Numbered from the stretch's first letter, positions 41,930-58,810 are shown. The stretch is DNA of 64,000 nucleotides from Nannocystis exedens (GCF_002343915.1 NZ_NETK01000001.1:8818001-8882000); one strand, 5' to 3'. Program-made: numbers and translations. Notes: a model not told the origin generated them from the sequence alone.

Positions 41930-44650
41930 CTATCGCGGCTCGAGCGCGCGGGCCTCGGCTTCGAGCGCGCGGATCCGCCGGGGCTCGCGGCCGAGGGACC
42001 GCAGACACTGCGCGAGCAGGCGAGCGGTCTGTGCGGCGATGGCCGGCGACGTTTCGGGGTGCGCCCGCAGCTTGCGGTGGGCCTCCTCGAGCAGCGGGAG
42101 CGCCTGCGACGGCGCCCCGGCGGCGAGGTGGGCCCGGGCGATGCCCTGCAGCGAATAGGCGACGAGGCCGGGATCGTCGGGCGCGTGCTCGGCGAGCGTC
42201 GCGGCCAGGCGCGCGTAGTACGGCAGGGCTTCGCCGCAGCGGTCGAGCAGGCACAGGTAGTCGCCGATGTTGACGAGCAGCGCCGGGAGGTCGAGGTCGA
42301 GGCCGTACGCGTCGGCGAGGGCCAGCAGGCGGCGGTTCACCGCCAGCGCGTCGGCATGGCGCCCGGTCAGCCGGTAGAGCTCGGCCAGCTCGGCGAGCGC
42401 GGTGAGCCGATCCGAGTACGCCGGGCCGAAGGCGGCCTCGAGCCCGACGAGCGCCGCTTCGGCGGACACGATCGCGGCCTCGAAGTCGCGGGCGGCCGCG
42501 GCGGCGCGCGCGAGGGCGAGGTCGATGGTGGCGACGCGAAAGCCGGCCGGGCCGTCGATGGCGAGCAAGACCTCGCGGGCGTGCTGCAGCAGCGAGGTCG
42601 CCTCGGCGGACCGCCCGCGGGCGAGCTGGACGCGCGCGAGGCTGTGCTCGAGCCACGCCGCTGCCGGGCTGTCGCGGCCCCGTTCGACGCGCGCCTCGTC
42701 GACGCAGGCGCCGAGCAGCGCGGCGGCTTCGTCGAGGCGGCCGGCCTCGGCGATCGCGTTGCCGAGCAGCATGCGGGAGAACAGGCGCTCCGGGTCGTCG
42801 GAGTGGCGCAGCGCGATCGCGTCGCGGGCGCGGGCGATGGCCGTCGGGGGGTCCGATTCGGCGAGCGCGACGAGGGCCTCGGTCTCGAGCAGGTCGGCGT
42901 CGATGCGCGCGTCGGGTCCGGCGTCGGCGCGAGCGCTGCGGGCGTTGGTCAGCCACAGGCGGGCGCGGGCCGGGTCTTCGCGGTCGAACGCGTCGACGCG
43001 CGCGAGCTCGTTCCAGATCGCCCACATCAGGTCGTGTCGGTCGGCAGCGACCGCGCGGGCGTGGGCGTCGTGCAGGGCCGCCGCGGCGCGCTCGGGGTCG
43101 TGGAACAGCCGGCTGTGGATCACGCCGACGCGGAGCTGCGCCTCGGCCGCGAGCGCGGGCTCGTCGGCCGCGAGGCTGTCCTCGAGGACATGTCGTGCCT
43201 CGGCCAGCGCCGCGGGTCCGCGGCGCGCGAGCTGCAGGAAGTGGGCGACGTCGAGTCCGCGTCGCAGCCCGGCGACCCGCGGTCCGACCGCGGCCGCGTG
43301 CGCGTCGCGGGCCAGCGCCTGCCGGTCCCGACAGGCGGCCGGGTCAGGCAGCGCGGCGAGCAGCTCCGGCGCGGCGGCGAGGCGGGCCGGGTCGGGTCGG
43401 GTGAGCAGGGCGGTCAGCTCGGCGAAGCGCTGCAGGCCGCGGTCGAGGCAGGCCGCGCTGCGGTCGAGCAATTGCTCGGACTGCTCGCCGCGCACCCGCG
43501 TGGCCGCGCAGGCGTCGACGCGCGCGAGGTGCCAGCGGCGGGCCCAGTCGTCGAGGTCGGCGAGGACCCGCCGCGCCTGCGCGGGCGAGTCGGCCCCGGG
43601 CAGGCCGGCGAGCGTGCGCTCGATCCTGTCCTTCCGGTCATGTGACCAGAGCTCGACGAGCGGCGCGCCCAGGTCGGCGCACGGCGGCGACGGGGCCGAT
43701 ACGAGCGCGCCGGCGCCGACGGCCGCGGCGATCGCCGTGCAGCCGAGCGCGGCGCGGAGGCGACGACGCGGGCGGTCGCGGCCGCGGGCGAGGGCCGCGA
43801 GCAGCGGCTCCATGGTCGCGAATCGGCGCTCCGGATCGGCCGCCGTCCCGCGACCGAGCGCGCGCCGCAGCCACTTCGGCGCCGGACCAGGCGGCGCGCG
43901 GCGGTCGACCGCCTCGGCCAGAGCGACGCAGAACGAGAACTGATCGCTGCGCGCGTCGGCCCGGCCGGCGCGCTGTTCGGGGGACATGTACGCGGGCGTA
44001 CCGGCGGCGGCGCTGGTGGCGGCGCCGGGCGACGGGTGCGTCGCGGCGGTGTCGCCGACGGGCCGCGCGAGGCCGAAGTCGAGGATCCGGACGCGACCGT
44101 CGTCGCCGACGATCACGTTGTTGGGCTTGAAGTCGCGATGAGTGATGTTCGCCCCGTGCGCCGCGGCCAGCCCGCGACCGGCGGCGATGAAGACGTCGAG
44201 CACCTCGGCGAGCGTGCGCGGCCCGGCCGCGAGCCAGCGGTCGACGGTCAGCCCCGAGACGTGCTCCATGGCGATGAAGATGTCCTGCTCGTGCTCGCCG
44301 ACCTCGTAGACCTGGACGACGTTGGGGTGCGACAGGCGGGCCAGCGCGCGGGCCTCTCGCAGCAGGCGGTCGCGCTCTCCGGCGGCCCGTGCGGCGCCGT
44401 CGGGGCGGATGACCTTGACGGCGACGAGGCGCTCGAGCTGGTCGTCCTCCGCCGCGTAGACGCGACCCATGCCGCCCTGGCCCAGCAGCCGGACGACGCG
44501 GAAGCGGCCGAGGAACACCGGGTCCGCGGCCACGCCGAACAGCTGCGCCTGGAGCCGTCGACGCACGGCCTCGGCGGCGAGATCGCCGGCGATGTCCCGC
44601 GGATCGTCGCCGATGGCAGTCGAATGCGGGCTGGAGGCGAGCGCGTTCAC
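41930..44650 (-). CDS. Ser/Thr kinase with membrane helix and long TPR-like region
   Basis: A 906-residue protein. The kinase domain (about 45-300) is complete: GRFRVVRLLGQGGMGRVY, AVKVIRPDG, LSHPNVVQVYEV, catalytic HRDFKPNN, ILDFGLAR and GTPAYMSPEQ. One membrane helix follows (CTAIAAAVGAGALVSA, about 305-320). The remaining 580 residues, outside the membrane, are helical repeats of TPR type (EAAALLGACVDEARVERGRD, YRLTGRHADALAVNRRLLAL). The GTG start overlaps the preceding gene's stop (GTGA). It is divergent from an ECF sigma gene, an arrangement known for kinase-controlled sigma factors, so the kinase may act on that sigma factor. Confidence 0.9.
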   Translation of the reverse strand: MNALASSPHSTAIGDDPRDIAGDLAAEAVRRRLQAQLFGVAADPVFLGRFRVVRLLGQGGMGRVYAAEDDQLERLVAVKVIRPDGAARAAGERDRLLREARALARLSHPNVVQVYEVGEHEQDIFIAMEHVSGLTVDRWLAAGPRTLAEVLDVFIAAGRGLAAAHGANITHRDFKPNNVIVGDDGRVRILDFGLARPVGDTAATHPSPGAATSAAAGTPAYMSPEQRAGRADARSDQFSFCVALAEAVDRRAPPGPAPKWLRRALGRGTAADPERRFATMEPLLAALARGRDRPRRRLRAALGCTAIAAAVGAGALVSAPSPPCADLGAPLVELWSHDRKDRIERTLAGLPGADSPAQARRVLADLDDWARRWHLARVDACAATRVRGEQSEQLLDRSAACLDRGLQRFAELTALLTRPDPARLAAAPELLAALPDPAACRDRQALARDAHAAAVGPRVAGLRRGLDVAHFLQLARRGPAALAEARHVLEDSLAADEPALAAEAQLRVGVIHSRLFHDPERAAAALHDAHARAVAADRHDLMWAIWNELARVDAFDREDPARARLWLTNARSARADAGPDARIDADLLETEALVALAESDPPTAIARARDAIALRHSDDPERLFSRMLLGNAIAEAGRLDEAAALLGACVDEARVERGRDSPAAAWLEHSLARVQLARGRSAEATSLLQHAREVLLAIDGPAGFRVATIDLALARAAAAARDFEAAIVSAEAALVGLEAAFGPAYSDRLTALAELAELYRLTGRHADALAVNRRLLALADAYGLDLDLPALLVNIGDYLCLLDRCGEALPYYARLAATLAEHAPDDPGLVAYSLQGIARAHLAAGAPSQALPLLEEAHRKLRAHPETSPAIAAQTARLLAQCLRSLGREPRRIRALEAEARALEPR
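43177..43190. repeat. ACATGTC-family palindrome inside coding DNA
   Basis: TGTCC-TCGA-GGACA within the kinase TPR region (encoding ARHVLEDS). It matches the intergenic copy at 40455-40468 base for base. It may be a chance match or an insertion tolerated in frame. Confidence 0.4.
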
Positions 44651-45030
44651 GGCGGCGGCGGCTTGACCTTGACCTTGAGCTTGAGCGGCGTCGGCTGGGT
44701 GGTGCCGATGAACTCCCAGGAGTACGGCTGGGAGGACGGGCTGCTCGGCACGGGGAAGGTGAGCGTGACGTCGAACCCGACGGCGGGGGCCCATTCATTG
44801 GTCGGGGTGCCAGGGCTCCGCCGCACCGTGACCAGCGATTCGTCGAGCGGGAGCACGTCCGTCGTGCGCGGATGGAGGAAGATCTGCACGGGCGTGCCAT
44901 TGGCCGTAAACTCGGCCTCGCACACGTATGTGCCGCTCGTGCCCGTGCCGGTGTATGTCAGCCCCTCGGCGTTGTAGTAGAGCGTGGCCGACGCGGTCGG
45001 ATAGGGCGTCGTCGGACAATCATCAGCCAT
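44647..45030 (-). CDS. Hypothetical protein, 127 residues
   Basis: A beta-rich small protein with no signal peptide: SATLYYNAEGLTYTGTGTSG, EAEFTANGTPVQIFLHP and VGFDVTLTF, ending in Lys/Pro (LKLKVKVKPPPP). No family recognised. It is the first gene of a pair with the TPR kinase (GTGA overlap) and lies 89 bases from the divergent ECF sigma gene. It could be a substrate or accessory of that system; this is inference from position. Confidence 0.65.
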   Translation of the reverse strand: MADDCPTTPYPTASATLYYNAEGLTYTGTGTSGTYVCEAEFTANGTPVQIFLHPRTTDVLPLDESLVTVRRSPGTPTNEWAPAVGFDVTLTFPVPSSPSSQPYSWEFIGTTQPTPLKLKVKVKPPPP

Positions 45031-45119
45031 GGTACCTCCGCGCTCGCGGCAGCGCCGGGCGCGGGTCCAGCGTACACCGATTCGGCTCGCGGGGGGATGT
45101 CTTGTGGTAAAACTGCCGC

Positions 45120-45740
45120 GTGTCGACGCCGCGCGATAGCGAACTCCTCGAGGCCTGGCGCGCCGGCGATCGGGCGGCGGGCAACGTCCTGTTCGGCCGC
45201 CACTTCGCGGCGATGTATCGCTTCTTTCGCAACAAGACCGGCGACGACGCCGAAGACCTGGTCCAGCGCACCTTCATGGCCTGCGTCGCCGGTCGCGAAC
45301 GCTTCCATCCCGACGCCTCGTTCCGGGCGTACCTGTTCTCGGTGGCGCGCAACGTGCTGCGCGAACACTTCCGCGACCGCCACCGCGGCCGCGAGCCGCT
45401 CGACATCGAGGCCCTGAGCGTCGCCGACCTGACGCCGGGTCCGAGTACGTGGCTGGCCGCGCGGGCGGAGGAAAACGTCCTCCTGCGAGCGCTGCGCAAG
45501 ATCCCGCTCGCCTCGCAGATCGTGCTCGAGCTCTACTACTGGGAGAGGTTCACCGGCCTCGAATTGGGCCGCTTTCTGCAGGTCTCGGAGGAGACGGCGC
45601 GCGGTCGGATCCGGTCCGCCAAACGGCAGCTCGAGCAGGCGATCCGCGAGGTCGAGACCGATCCGGCGCTGGTGTCGACCACCCTGTCGCATATCGACGC
45701 GTGGGCCGAGGCGCTCCGCGAACAGGTCGTCCGGTCGTGA
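45120..45740 (+). CDS. ECF-type RNA polymerase sigma factor
   Basis: A 206-residue sigma factor: region 2 in LFGRHFAAMYRFFRNKTG and AEDLVQRTFMACVAGRERF, region 4 in LASQIVLELYYWERFTGLEL then GRFLQVSEETARGRIRSAKR. GTG start; no strong ribosome site. It has a C-terminal extension of about 25 residues. No anti-sigma gene follows; the divergent kinase-TPR gene 89 bases away is the best candidate regulator, as in sigma factors controlled by Ser/Thr kinases. The downstream protease gene starts 63 bases later and may be cotranscribed. Confidence 0.88.
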   Translation: MSTPRDSELLEAWRAGDRAAGNVLFGRHFAAMYRFFRNKTGDDAEDLVQRTFMACVAGRERFHPDASFRAYLFSVARNVLREHFRDRHRGREPLDIEALSVADLTPGPSTWLAARAEENVLLRALRKIPLASQIVLELYYWERFTGLELGRFLQVSEETARGRIRSAKRQLEQAIREVETDPALVSTTLSHIDAWAEALREQVVRS

Positions 45741-45803
45741 TCCGGCACACCGTAAAAAAGAGCTCTGCGCACGTTCGCTTCGGCGCGTGCCGGGAGGACC
45801 TCG

Positions 45804-46826
45804 ATGAATGCTACCTCGCATCTGGCCGCCCTATCCTATGAGGAGCTCGTGCGTGAGCTCGACGCCCGCCAGCGCTCGCGCCGGCCCGAGGACGGCCAGG
45901 GGCTCCCTCCGCCGGACCCCGCCACCCGCGAGGCGCTCGCCGGGGCCGACGACGCGCAGGTGCTGGCGCTCGCGCGCCGGCTCGAGTTCCGCGGCGAGGG
46001 CGACGGCGGGGGGGCCTCCACGATCTACGGTCGTGACAATCGGCGCGACATCTATACCCTGAGCTCGCCGGCCCACCTGCGAGCGGCCGCGACCGCGGCC
46101 GCGTTCGTGCCGCTGGCGGCGATGACCCGCCGGGGCCCGCGCTTCGTGCTCGCCACCCAGGAGTACGGCCCGAGCCTGCCGTTGTGCCCGTGGGAGCGGT
46201 TCTATCGCCAGCCGACGGTGGCCGTCGGGACCGGGTTCCTGGTCGCCGAGGACGTGCTGGCGACCGCCGGTCACCTCGCGGTCGAGTCACACCTGTGGGG
46301 GCCCGGCCGCGAACCGTTGACCGCATTCGTGTTCGGCTTTCAGATGCTGGACCCCGGGCGCGCGCGCACCGTGATCGACGCCGACGACGTCTATTTCCCG
46401 CGCCGCGTCCTCCTCCGCGAGTGGACGACGCAAGGGCCCGATTGGGGTCTGATCCAGCTGGATCGGCCCGCCCGCGGGCGACCGATCGCCGCGGTCCGCC
46501 ACCACGGCCAGGTGGCCGACCGCGCGCGGCTGTACATGCTGGGGTACCCCTGCGGGCTGCCCGAGAAGTACGTCGGCGGGGCGCGGGTCTACGCCAACTC
46601 CGCGCCGTCGTACTTCGACGCCGACCTCGACGCCTACGAGATCAACTCCGGATCGCCGGTGTTCAACGCCGCGGACGACGTCGTCGAGGGCATCGCGGTC
46701 CGCGGCAACCCCCGCGGCGACTTTCGCTTCCGCAGCAAGGACAATTGCTTCGTCTCGCTGCGCCTGCCCGACTGGATGGCCGAGGAGGCGTGTACGCGGA
46801 CCACCGAGTTCGCGCGGTTCCTGTGA
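45804..46826 (+). CDS. Trypsin-like serine protease (V8-like)
   Basis: A 340-residue protein. After about 110 residues of variable N-terminal sequence comes a chymotrypsin-fold domain with VAVGTGFLVAEDVLATAGHL (catalytic His, about residue 156), GPDWGLIQLD (Asp, about 213) and YEINSGSPVFNAAD (Ser, about 280), close to V8/glutamyl-endopeptidase types. No signal peptide is seen, so it would act in the cytoplasm or leave by another route. ATG with GGGAGG 6 bases before. It follows the ECF sigma gene and converges on two Vap-like genes. Confidence 0.87.
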   Translation: MNATSHLAALSYEELVRELDARQRSRRPEDGQGLPPPDPATREALAGADDAQVLALARRLEFRGEGDGGGASTIYGRDNRRDIYTLSSPAHLRAAATAAAFVPLAAMTRRGPRFVLATQEYGPSLPLCPWERFYRQPTVAVGTGFLVAEDVLATAGHLAVESHLWGPGREPLTAFVFGFQMLDPGRARTVIDADDVYFPRRVLLREWTTQGPDWGLIQLDRPARGRPIAAVRHHGQVADRARLYMLGYPCGLPEKYVGGARVYANSAPSYFDADLDAYEINSGSPVFNAADDVVEGIAVRGNPRGDFRFRSKDNCFVSLRLPDWMAEEACTRTTEFARFL

Positions 46827-46843
46827 CGGCGGGGCGCGACGGG

Positions 46844-47263
46844 CTAAGACCAGGACCCCACGCCCCCGCCGATGCCGGCGGGTCCGGACGCGGGGGCGCC
46901 CTGGAAGGTGCCCAGGACGTTGCCGCTGCCGTCGAAGAACTGGATGCTGAGGTAGACCGGCGTCGAGACGAACTGGCAGCTCCGGGTGGCCTCGTACAGC
47001 AGCGCGAGGTCGTCGGTGGAGACCTCGCCGTCGGACGGCTGGCCAATGGGTTCGCACGGGTAGGGCCCGGCGCGGAATGTCCTGCCGCCGGGCATGTCGA
47101 TGTGTACGCAGATACAGGGGGCGGCCTGGCCGCTGGCCGGGTACCCGCGGGAGGTCTCGCCGGTCAGCCGGCATACCGCGTCGAGCTGCGCCGGGTCGAG
47201 CTTGTCCTGCAGCGCGCGGCGAAGGTCCTGCGCGACGAACTCGCGCGAGAGGGTGGTGCTCAT
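46844..47263 (-). CDS. VapA/R_equi_Vir-like beta-barrel protein (copy 2)
   Basis: A 139-residue protein paralogous to the next gene upstream. Shared features: N-terminal MSTTLSREFVAQDLRRALQD, a central acidic TDDLALLYEATRSCQF, and the C-terminal block VYLSIQFFDGSGNVLGTFQG ending GIGGGVGSWS. That ending resembles the conserved core of Rhodococcus equi virulence-associated proteins (eight-stranded barrel). It has extra Cys residues (PCICVHI, YPCEP) and has lost parts of the barrel seen in the sister copy. No signal peptide, unlike R. equi Vaps. ATG with AAGGAG 8 bases before. The family call is from memory of the motif. Confidence 0.65.
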   Translation of the reverse strand: MSTTLSREFVAQDLRRALQDKLDPAQLDAVCRLTGETSRGYPASGQAAPCICVHIDMPGGRTFRAGPYPCEPIGQPSDGEVSTDDLALLYEATRSCQFVSTPVYLSIQFFDGSGNVLGTFQGAPASGPAGIGGGVGSWS

Positions 47264-47430
47264 GAGCTTGTCTCCTTGTAAACTCATCCTTGAAGAGAGA
47301 CGCCGCGGCTCGACGCCACGGTGCCCTCGATTTGAACTCGTATCGATCGCGCGCGCCGAGCCGACCGATCGCCGCGGGCACCGAGAGGGGCCCGGGCGAC
47401 CGGAGACGGCGCGTACGCCAGGCGCTCGTG

Positions 47431-47868
47431 CTACGACCAGGAGCCGGTGCCGCCGCCGATCCCGCTGACGATGGAGACCGCGCCGGACTGGAAGGTGCCG
47501 AGGACGTTGCTGCTGCCGTCGAAGAACACCAGGCTGAAGTAGACCGGGGTCCCGGTGAACTGGAAGCTGTGGGTCGCGCGGTACAGCAAGTCGAGGTTGT
47601 CGGTGTAGACGTCGCCGTACAGGGCGCCGCCGCCGGGGGTGCTGGCGCCGCCGGCCTTGCCGTTGAACGACTTGCCGCCCGAGGTGGTGATATTGACCTG
47701 GAACTGCAGGTAGAAGATGAAGCTCGCCACGCTGCCGTTGGCCGAGTACGAGGTCGAGGTGGCGCAGATCTTCCGGCACGCCTCGTCCAGCTTCGCCGGG
47801 TCGAGCTTGCCGTGCAGCGCGCTGCGGAGGTCGTGGGCGACGATGTCACGCGAGATGATGGTGCTCAT
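47431..47868 (-). CDS. VapA/R_equi_Vir-like beta-barrel protein (copy 1)
   Basis: A 145-residue protein. A helical N-terminus (SRDIVAHDLRSALHGKLDPA) precedes a beta domain: ASFIFYLQFQVNITTSGGKS, FNGKAGGASTPGGGALYGDV, YTDNLDLLYRATHSFQFTG and VYFSLVFFDGSSNVLGTFQS, ending GIGGGTGSWS. Order and wording match the Vap core of Rhodococcus equi (PF05526-type), where VapA alters host phagosomes. This copy keeps the whole core but lacks a secretion signal. It lies 167 bases before its paralogue on the same strand. Role in a soil predator is unknown. Confidence 0.7.
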   Translation of the reverse strand: MSTIISRDIVAHDLRSALHGKLDPAKLDEACRKICATSTSYSANGSVASFIFYLQFQVNITTSGGKSFNGKAGGASTPGGGALYGDVYTDNLDLLYRATHSFQFTGTPVYFSLVFFDGSSNVLGTFQSGAVSIVSGIGGGTGSWS

Positions 47869-48348
47869 GGTCCATTCTTCCTATCGGTGGGGTTGTCACG
47901 CGCCCGATTGATTCAGGCGACATTGACCATATCACGGGCGAATGGCCGAAGGCGCGCTGCTGCGATATTTTGCGATCGGCAATTCGCACGATGCCCCGCG
48001 ACGATTCTTCGTTCCGGTTTCGCCGCCGCCGTCATGCACGTCGCGGGCGGACGGGCGAGCTCGCGTCAACCCAGTCCGGCGTCCTCGCTCCGGACGTAGG
48101 GCACGCCCGCGTCGGGGCGGTTTCACGGTAGCACCGCTCGCCGAGGCGGCGCCGGCCCCCGCCGCGCTGCGGTCCGTGTCCCCGCACGCTGACCGCGTCG
48201 ATTCTTCGATCCGGTTCACGCTGTCGCTGTCATGCACGCCGGACGGCGCGTCGACGCGCGTCGGAGATGTGAGGTGGCGCAACGCCTGATCGTCGCGACC
48301 GCTGCGACAGCGAAGTTCGGCCGGCATCTCGGTAGCGAGACCGACCCA
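47869..48348. other. 480-base divergent gap
   Basis: Between the Vap-like gene and a lipoprotein gene. No gene, strong hairpin or repeat seen. Confidence 0.4.
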
Positions 48349-48885
48349 ATGCCCACGATCTACAGCTCCATTGTCCTCCGCACCACGACCCTCGCCGCGC
48401 TGCTCCTCGCGCCCGCCTGTGGCGAACCGGACGACTCGACCACCGGTACCACCGAGGAGAGCGAGGCCGGCGGCGACACCAGCGGGAACCCGGGCGGCAG
48501 CCCCACCAGCGATCCGAGCGGCGACACCAGCGGGGACACCAACGACACCAGCGACACCAACGCCAGCACGCCGACCACGACCGGCGGCGAGACCTGCTAC
48601 GGCGACTTCTCCCTCGGCTCGGTGCCGTTCTCCGGCGACCCCAACCTCGGCCAGGCCTGCGACGACCCGGACGTGCCCAAGAACTGCGCCGACGGCACGT
48701 TCATCAAGTTCGGCACCGGCGAGTGCATCTGCATCGCGGCCTGCTCGAGCGGCAACAAGCAGGTCGGCGAGGCCTGCATCGACGGCACCGACTGGGTGTG
48801 CCAGGACGTGCAGGCGACCAACGCCGGCATGAACGGCGGCCAGCTGTGCGTCAACTCCGAGTGGAACCTGTGCCAGAAGCCGTAG
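48349..48885 (+). CDS. Lipoprotein with Cys-rich domain
   Basis: A 178-residue lipoprotein: signal ending LAALLLAPAC, a Gly/Ser/Asp/Thr linker of about 60 residues (GDTSGDTNDTSDTNAST), then a compact domain with nine Cys (CDDPDVPKNC, GECICIAACSSG, GEACIDGTDWVC, QLCVNSEWNLC). Disulfide-bonded surface domain, no family known to me. Start at the ATG of the signal peptide. Confidence 0.78.
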   Translation: MPTIYSSIVLRTTTLAALLLAPACGEPDDSTTGTTEESEAGGDTSGNPGGSPTSDPSGDTSGDTNDTSDTNASTPTTTGGETCYGDFSLGSVPFSGDPNLGQACDDPDVPKNCADGTFIKFGTGECICIAACSSGNKQVGEACIDGTDWVCQDVQATNAGMNGGQLCVNSEWNLCQKP

Positions 48886-48938
48886 GCCGATCGCCGGCAG
48901 GCCGCTGACGCGAGCGGCGCTCGTCATCGCGTTCTCGA

Positions 48939-48964
48939 CACACCTGTCTTATCGGACAGGTGTG
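48939..48964 (+). terminator. 10-bp-stem hairpin after lipoprotein gene
   Basis: CACACCTGTC-TTATCG-GACAGGTGTG: perfect 10-bp arms and 6-base loop, 54 bases past the stop codon. Same design (GTC-N6-GAC centre) as the ACATGTC palindromes but with a different outer stem. There is no T-run. Confidence 0.5.
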
Positions 48965-49145
48965 CATGAATCGCGTCCGCCCGAGGCGGGCCCGCCACGG
49001 GGCCCGCTGCCGCGTGGAGACGAGGTGCCGGATCACGCTCGTGGTGATTCAGGCGATTCGACGCGCTCGCTTTGAATCGACGAATGACGCCAGGGAATGC
49101 CGGCACGCGACGCCCGGCATGATGGCACCCGACGGGTGACGGCAT

Positions 49146-49173
49146 CGGCGGCGCGGCGTTCGCCGCGCCGCCG
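49146..49173. repeat. Very strong GC inverted repeat
   Basis: CGGCGGCGCGGCG-TT-CGCCGCGCCGCCG, perfect 13-bp arms. It could be a terminator stem or extrusion site; no gene depends on it clearly. Confidence 0.4.
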
Positions 49174-49559
49174 GTTGCTCGCTTTCGCGCCGCGTTCGCG
49201 GTCGACCCGACGGGGATCGCGCGATTCGGCCGAGGGCCGGCATTTTCTCACTTAAAAATGCCGGACGGCGTTTCCGGCCCGGCACCGGTTATTTTATCAG
49301 GGTTTCCATGATGACGTTGAATCGAGGTCAACAGGCGAATGCCTCGTGCGCGACATGTGAGGGGAATCGCGGCCAGCAGGCCCGAAATCCGTCGACCGCT
49401 GGCATCCTTGTCACGTGGATCCGCGCACATCGTGACCTCGATGGGCGCCGTGAGTCTCGTCTCTCGGGGGCGGCCGACCCCGCAGATCCTGTGCGGTACC
49501 GTGGGGGTTGCATGCGCGATCGCGGCCATCGCGCGATCGTCGGACCCAAAGGATTACCC

Positions 49560-51338
<1,779 letters not shown>

Positions 51339-51456
51339 ACCGCACCGTCGCCGCGGCGCGGACGGTCGGCTCGACCGCCGCGCCGCGCCGCGAGTCCTCG
51401 CGCCCGCGTGCGCCCTCGGGGGCACGCGGGCGCGGGCGTTTGCGGGGCGCCCGCGC

Positions 51457-51963
51457 CTACTCGTTCACGTCCGGGGAGACCCGGTCGTCGGTGCGGTCGC
51501 CCTCGGCGGCGTCCTGCTTGTCGTCGGCCTTGTCGCCCTCGGCGTGGAGCATGAAGGTGGACGCGTTCTGCGGGCCGACCGTCTCGTCGGCGTCGATGCC
51601 GTTGGCCTTGAGGTCGAACGCGACGATGGCCCAATACTCGCCCTCCGCGAGGCTGCCGGGCTTGTCCTGCGGCATCTCCTTGCGGATGAATTCGAACACC
51701 TCCTGCGCGGTGGCGAAGCGGGCCAGCGCCTCCTCGCCGACCACCGCGGGTACGCCGTCCTTGCCCTTGCCGAGCGCGCCGTGGCACTTCGCGCAGTGCT
51801 TCTCGAACAGGGTGGCGCCGGCGATCTTCTGTTCGGCCGGGCCGGGCGCCTGCTCGGGGTCGGCAGGGTCCTGCGAGCCACGCTTGGTGCAGCCGGTGAA
51901 CAGCGCCGTGACGAGCAAGCAGGCCAGCGTGAGGGGCGTGGGTCGAGTCGAGAGCGTACGCAT
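51457..51963 (-). CDS. Mono-heme c-type cytochrome lipoprotein
   Basis: A 168-residue protein with signal ending VTALFTGC (lipobox) and one heme c site, FEKHCAKCHGALGKGKDGVP (CxxCH near residue 57). A probable axial Met lies in RKEMPQDKPGSL. The acidic C-terminal tail (about 40 residues, many Asp) is outside the cytochrome fold. Likely a membrane-tethered electron carrier in the periplasm. It could serve the di-heme MbnH-like enzyme, but nothing in the sequence links them. Confidence 0.85.
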   Translation of the reverse strand: MRTLSTRPTPLTLACLLVTALFTGCTKRGSQDPADPEQAPGPAEQKIAGATLFEKHCAKCHGALGKGKDGVPAVVGEEALARFATAQEVFEFIRKEMPQDKPGSLAEGEYWAIVAFDLKANGIDADETVGPQNASTFMLHAEGDKADDKQDAAEGDRTDDRVSPDVNE

Positions 51964-52308
51964 GGTGACCTCGGGGGCCTCTTGCGACGGGTCGGCGGGC
52001 CCGGCAAGGGTCGCGCGGCGAGGGGGATGGCCGTTCGCCGGAGGACGCCCGCCCATCCGCGACGCGCGTGCTCGGGGCGCTCGGGCGCAAGCTGCGCCAG
52101 AAGGCCGGGCCGGAAAAACCCCGGCCGGTGTCATCAATGTCCTTTGGGACATATGGCAGGCTCAGGCGTGGAGACGGCCGGCAGCGTGTGGGGGCGGGTC
52201 GTCATGCCATGGACGAACTCGAGCGACGATCGATGGGGTGCTCCGCGAGGCGCCGGCGGTCGCGAGCCCGCATCACGTGTCATGAGCGCAACCGATCGGC
52301 GAGCAGAG
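51964..52308. other. 345-base gap
   Basis: Upstream of the cytochrome gene and beyond the 3' end of the WD40 kinase gene. It holds the 52137-52152 palindrome and a GC inverted repeat with an A5 centre near 52102-52127. No gene. Confidence 0.45.
52137..52152. repeat. Intergenic palindrome, ACATGTC family
   Basis: ATGTCC-TTTG-GGACAT, a perfect 6-bp stem with a 4-base loop, 157 bases beyond the end of the WD40 kinase gene. Confidence 0.6.
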
Positions 52309-58602
<6,294 letters not shown>

Positions 58603-58723
58603 CCGCCTACGGATACAACCGTTCGCCCCTGCCGGCAACGGCCCCCGCCCGGACTCGGGGCGCGCGAGGCCGAGACGTCGCGGGCGCGCGCGAGCGGGTT
58701 CGCCCGCCGCGAGCGTTCGCGTG

Positions 58724-58743
58724 ACATGTCCTTCGGGGCATGT
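58724..58743. repeat. Intergenic palindrome with TTCG loop
   Basis: ACATGTCC-TTCG-GGGCATGT: 8-bp stem (one G-U) closing a UUCG tetraloop; the most stable member of the family as RNA. Confidence 0.65.
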
Positions 58744-58796
58744 TTGAAATGCGCGCGATCGAGGGCGCCGCCGGGCCGACGCCGGGGCTCGACGAG

Positions 58797-58810
58797 TGTC
58801 TTTGGGGGCA
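58797..58810. repeat. Intergenic palindrome, weak ACATGTC-family copy
   Basis: TGTCT-TTGG-GGGCA followed by TGTCC. It pairs only with G-U pairs; included for its position among two better copies. Confidence 0.4.

Larger units (their letters stand above)
48886..49559. other. 674-base gap
   Basis: Between two rightward lipoprotein genes. It contains the hairpins at 48939-48964 and 49146-49173, and a less GC-rich stretch near 49250-49330. No gene seen. Confidence 0.45.

Noticed and set aside
47079..47100. AATGTCCTGCCGCCGGGCATGTC as another ACATGTC-family copy
   Set aside because: It lies inside the second Vap-like gene, encoding part of PGGRTFRAG, with a poor stem; probably chance.
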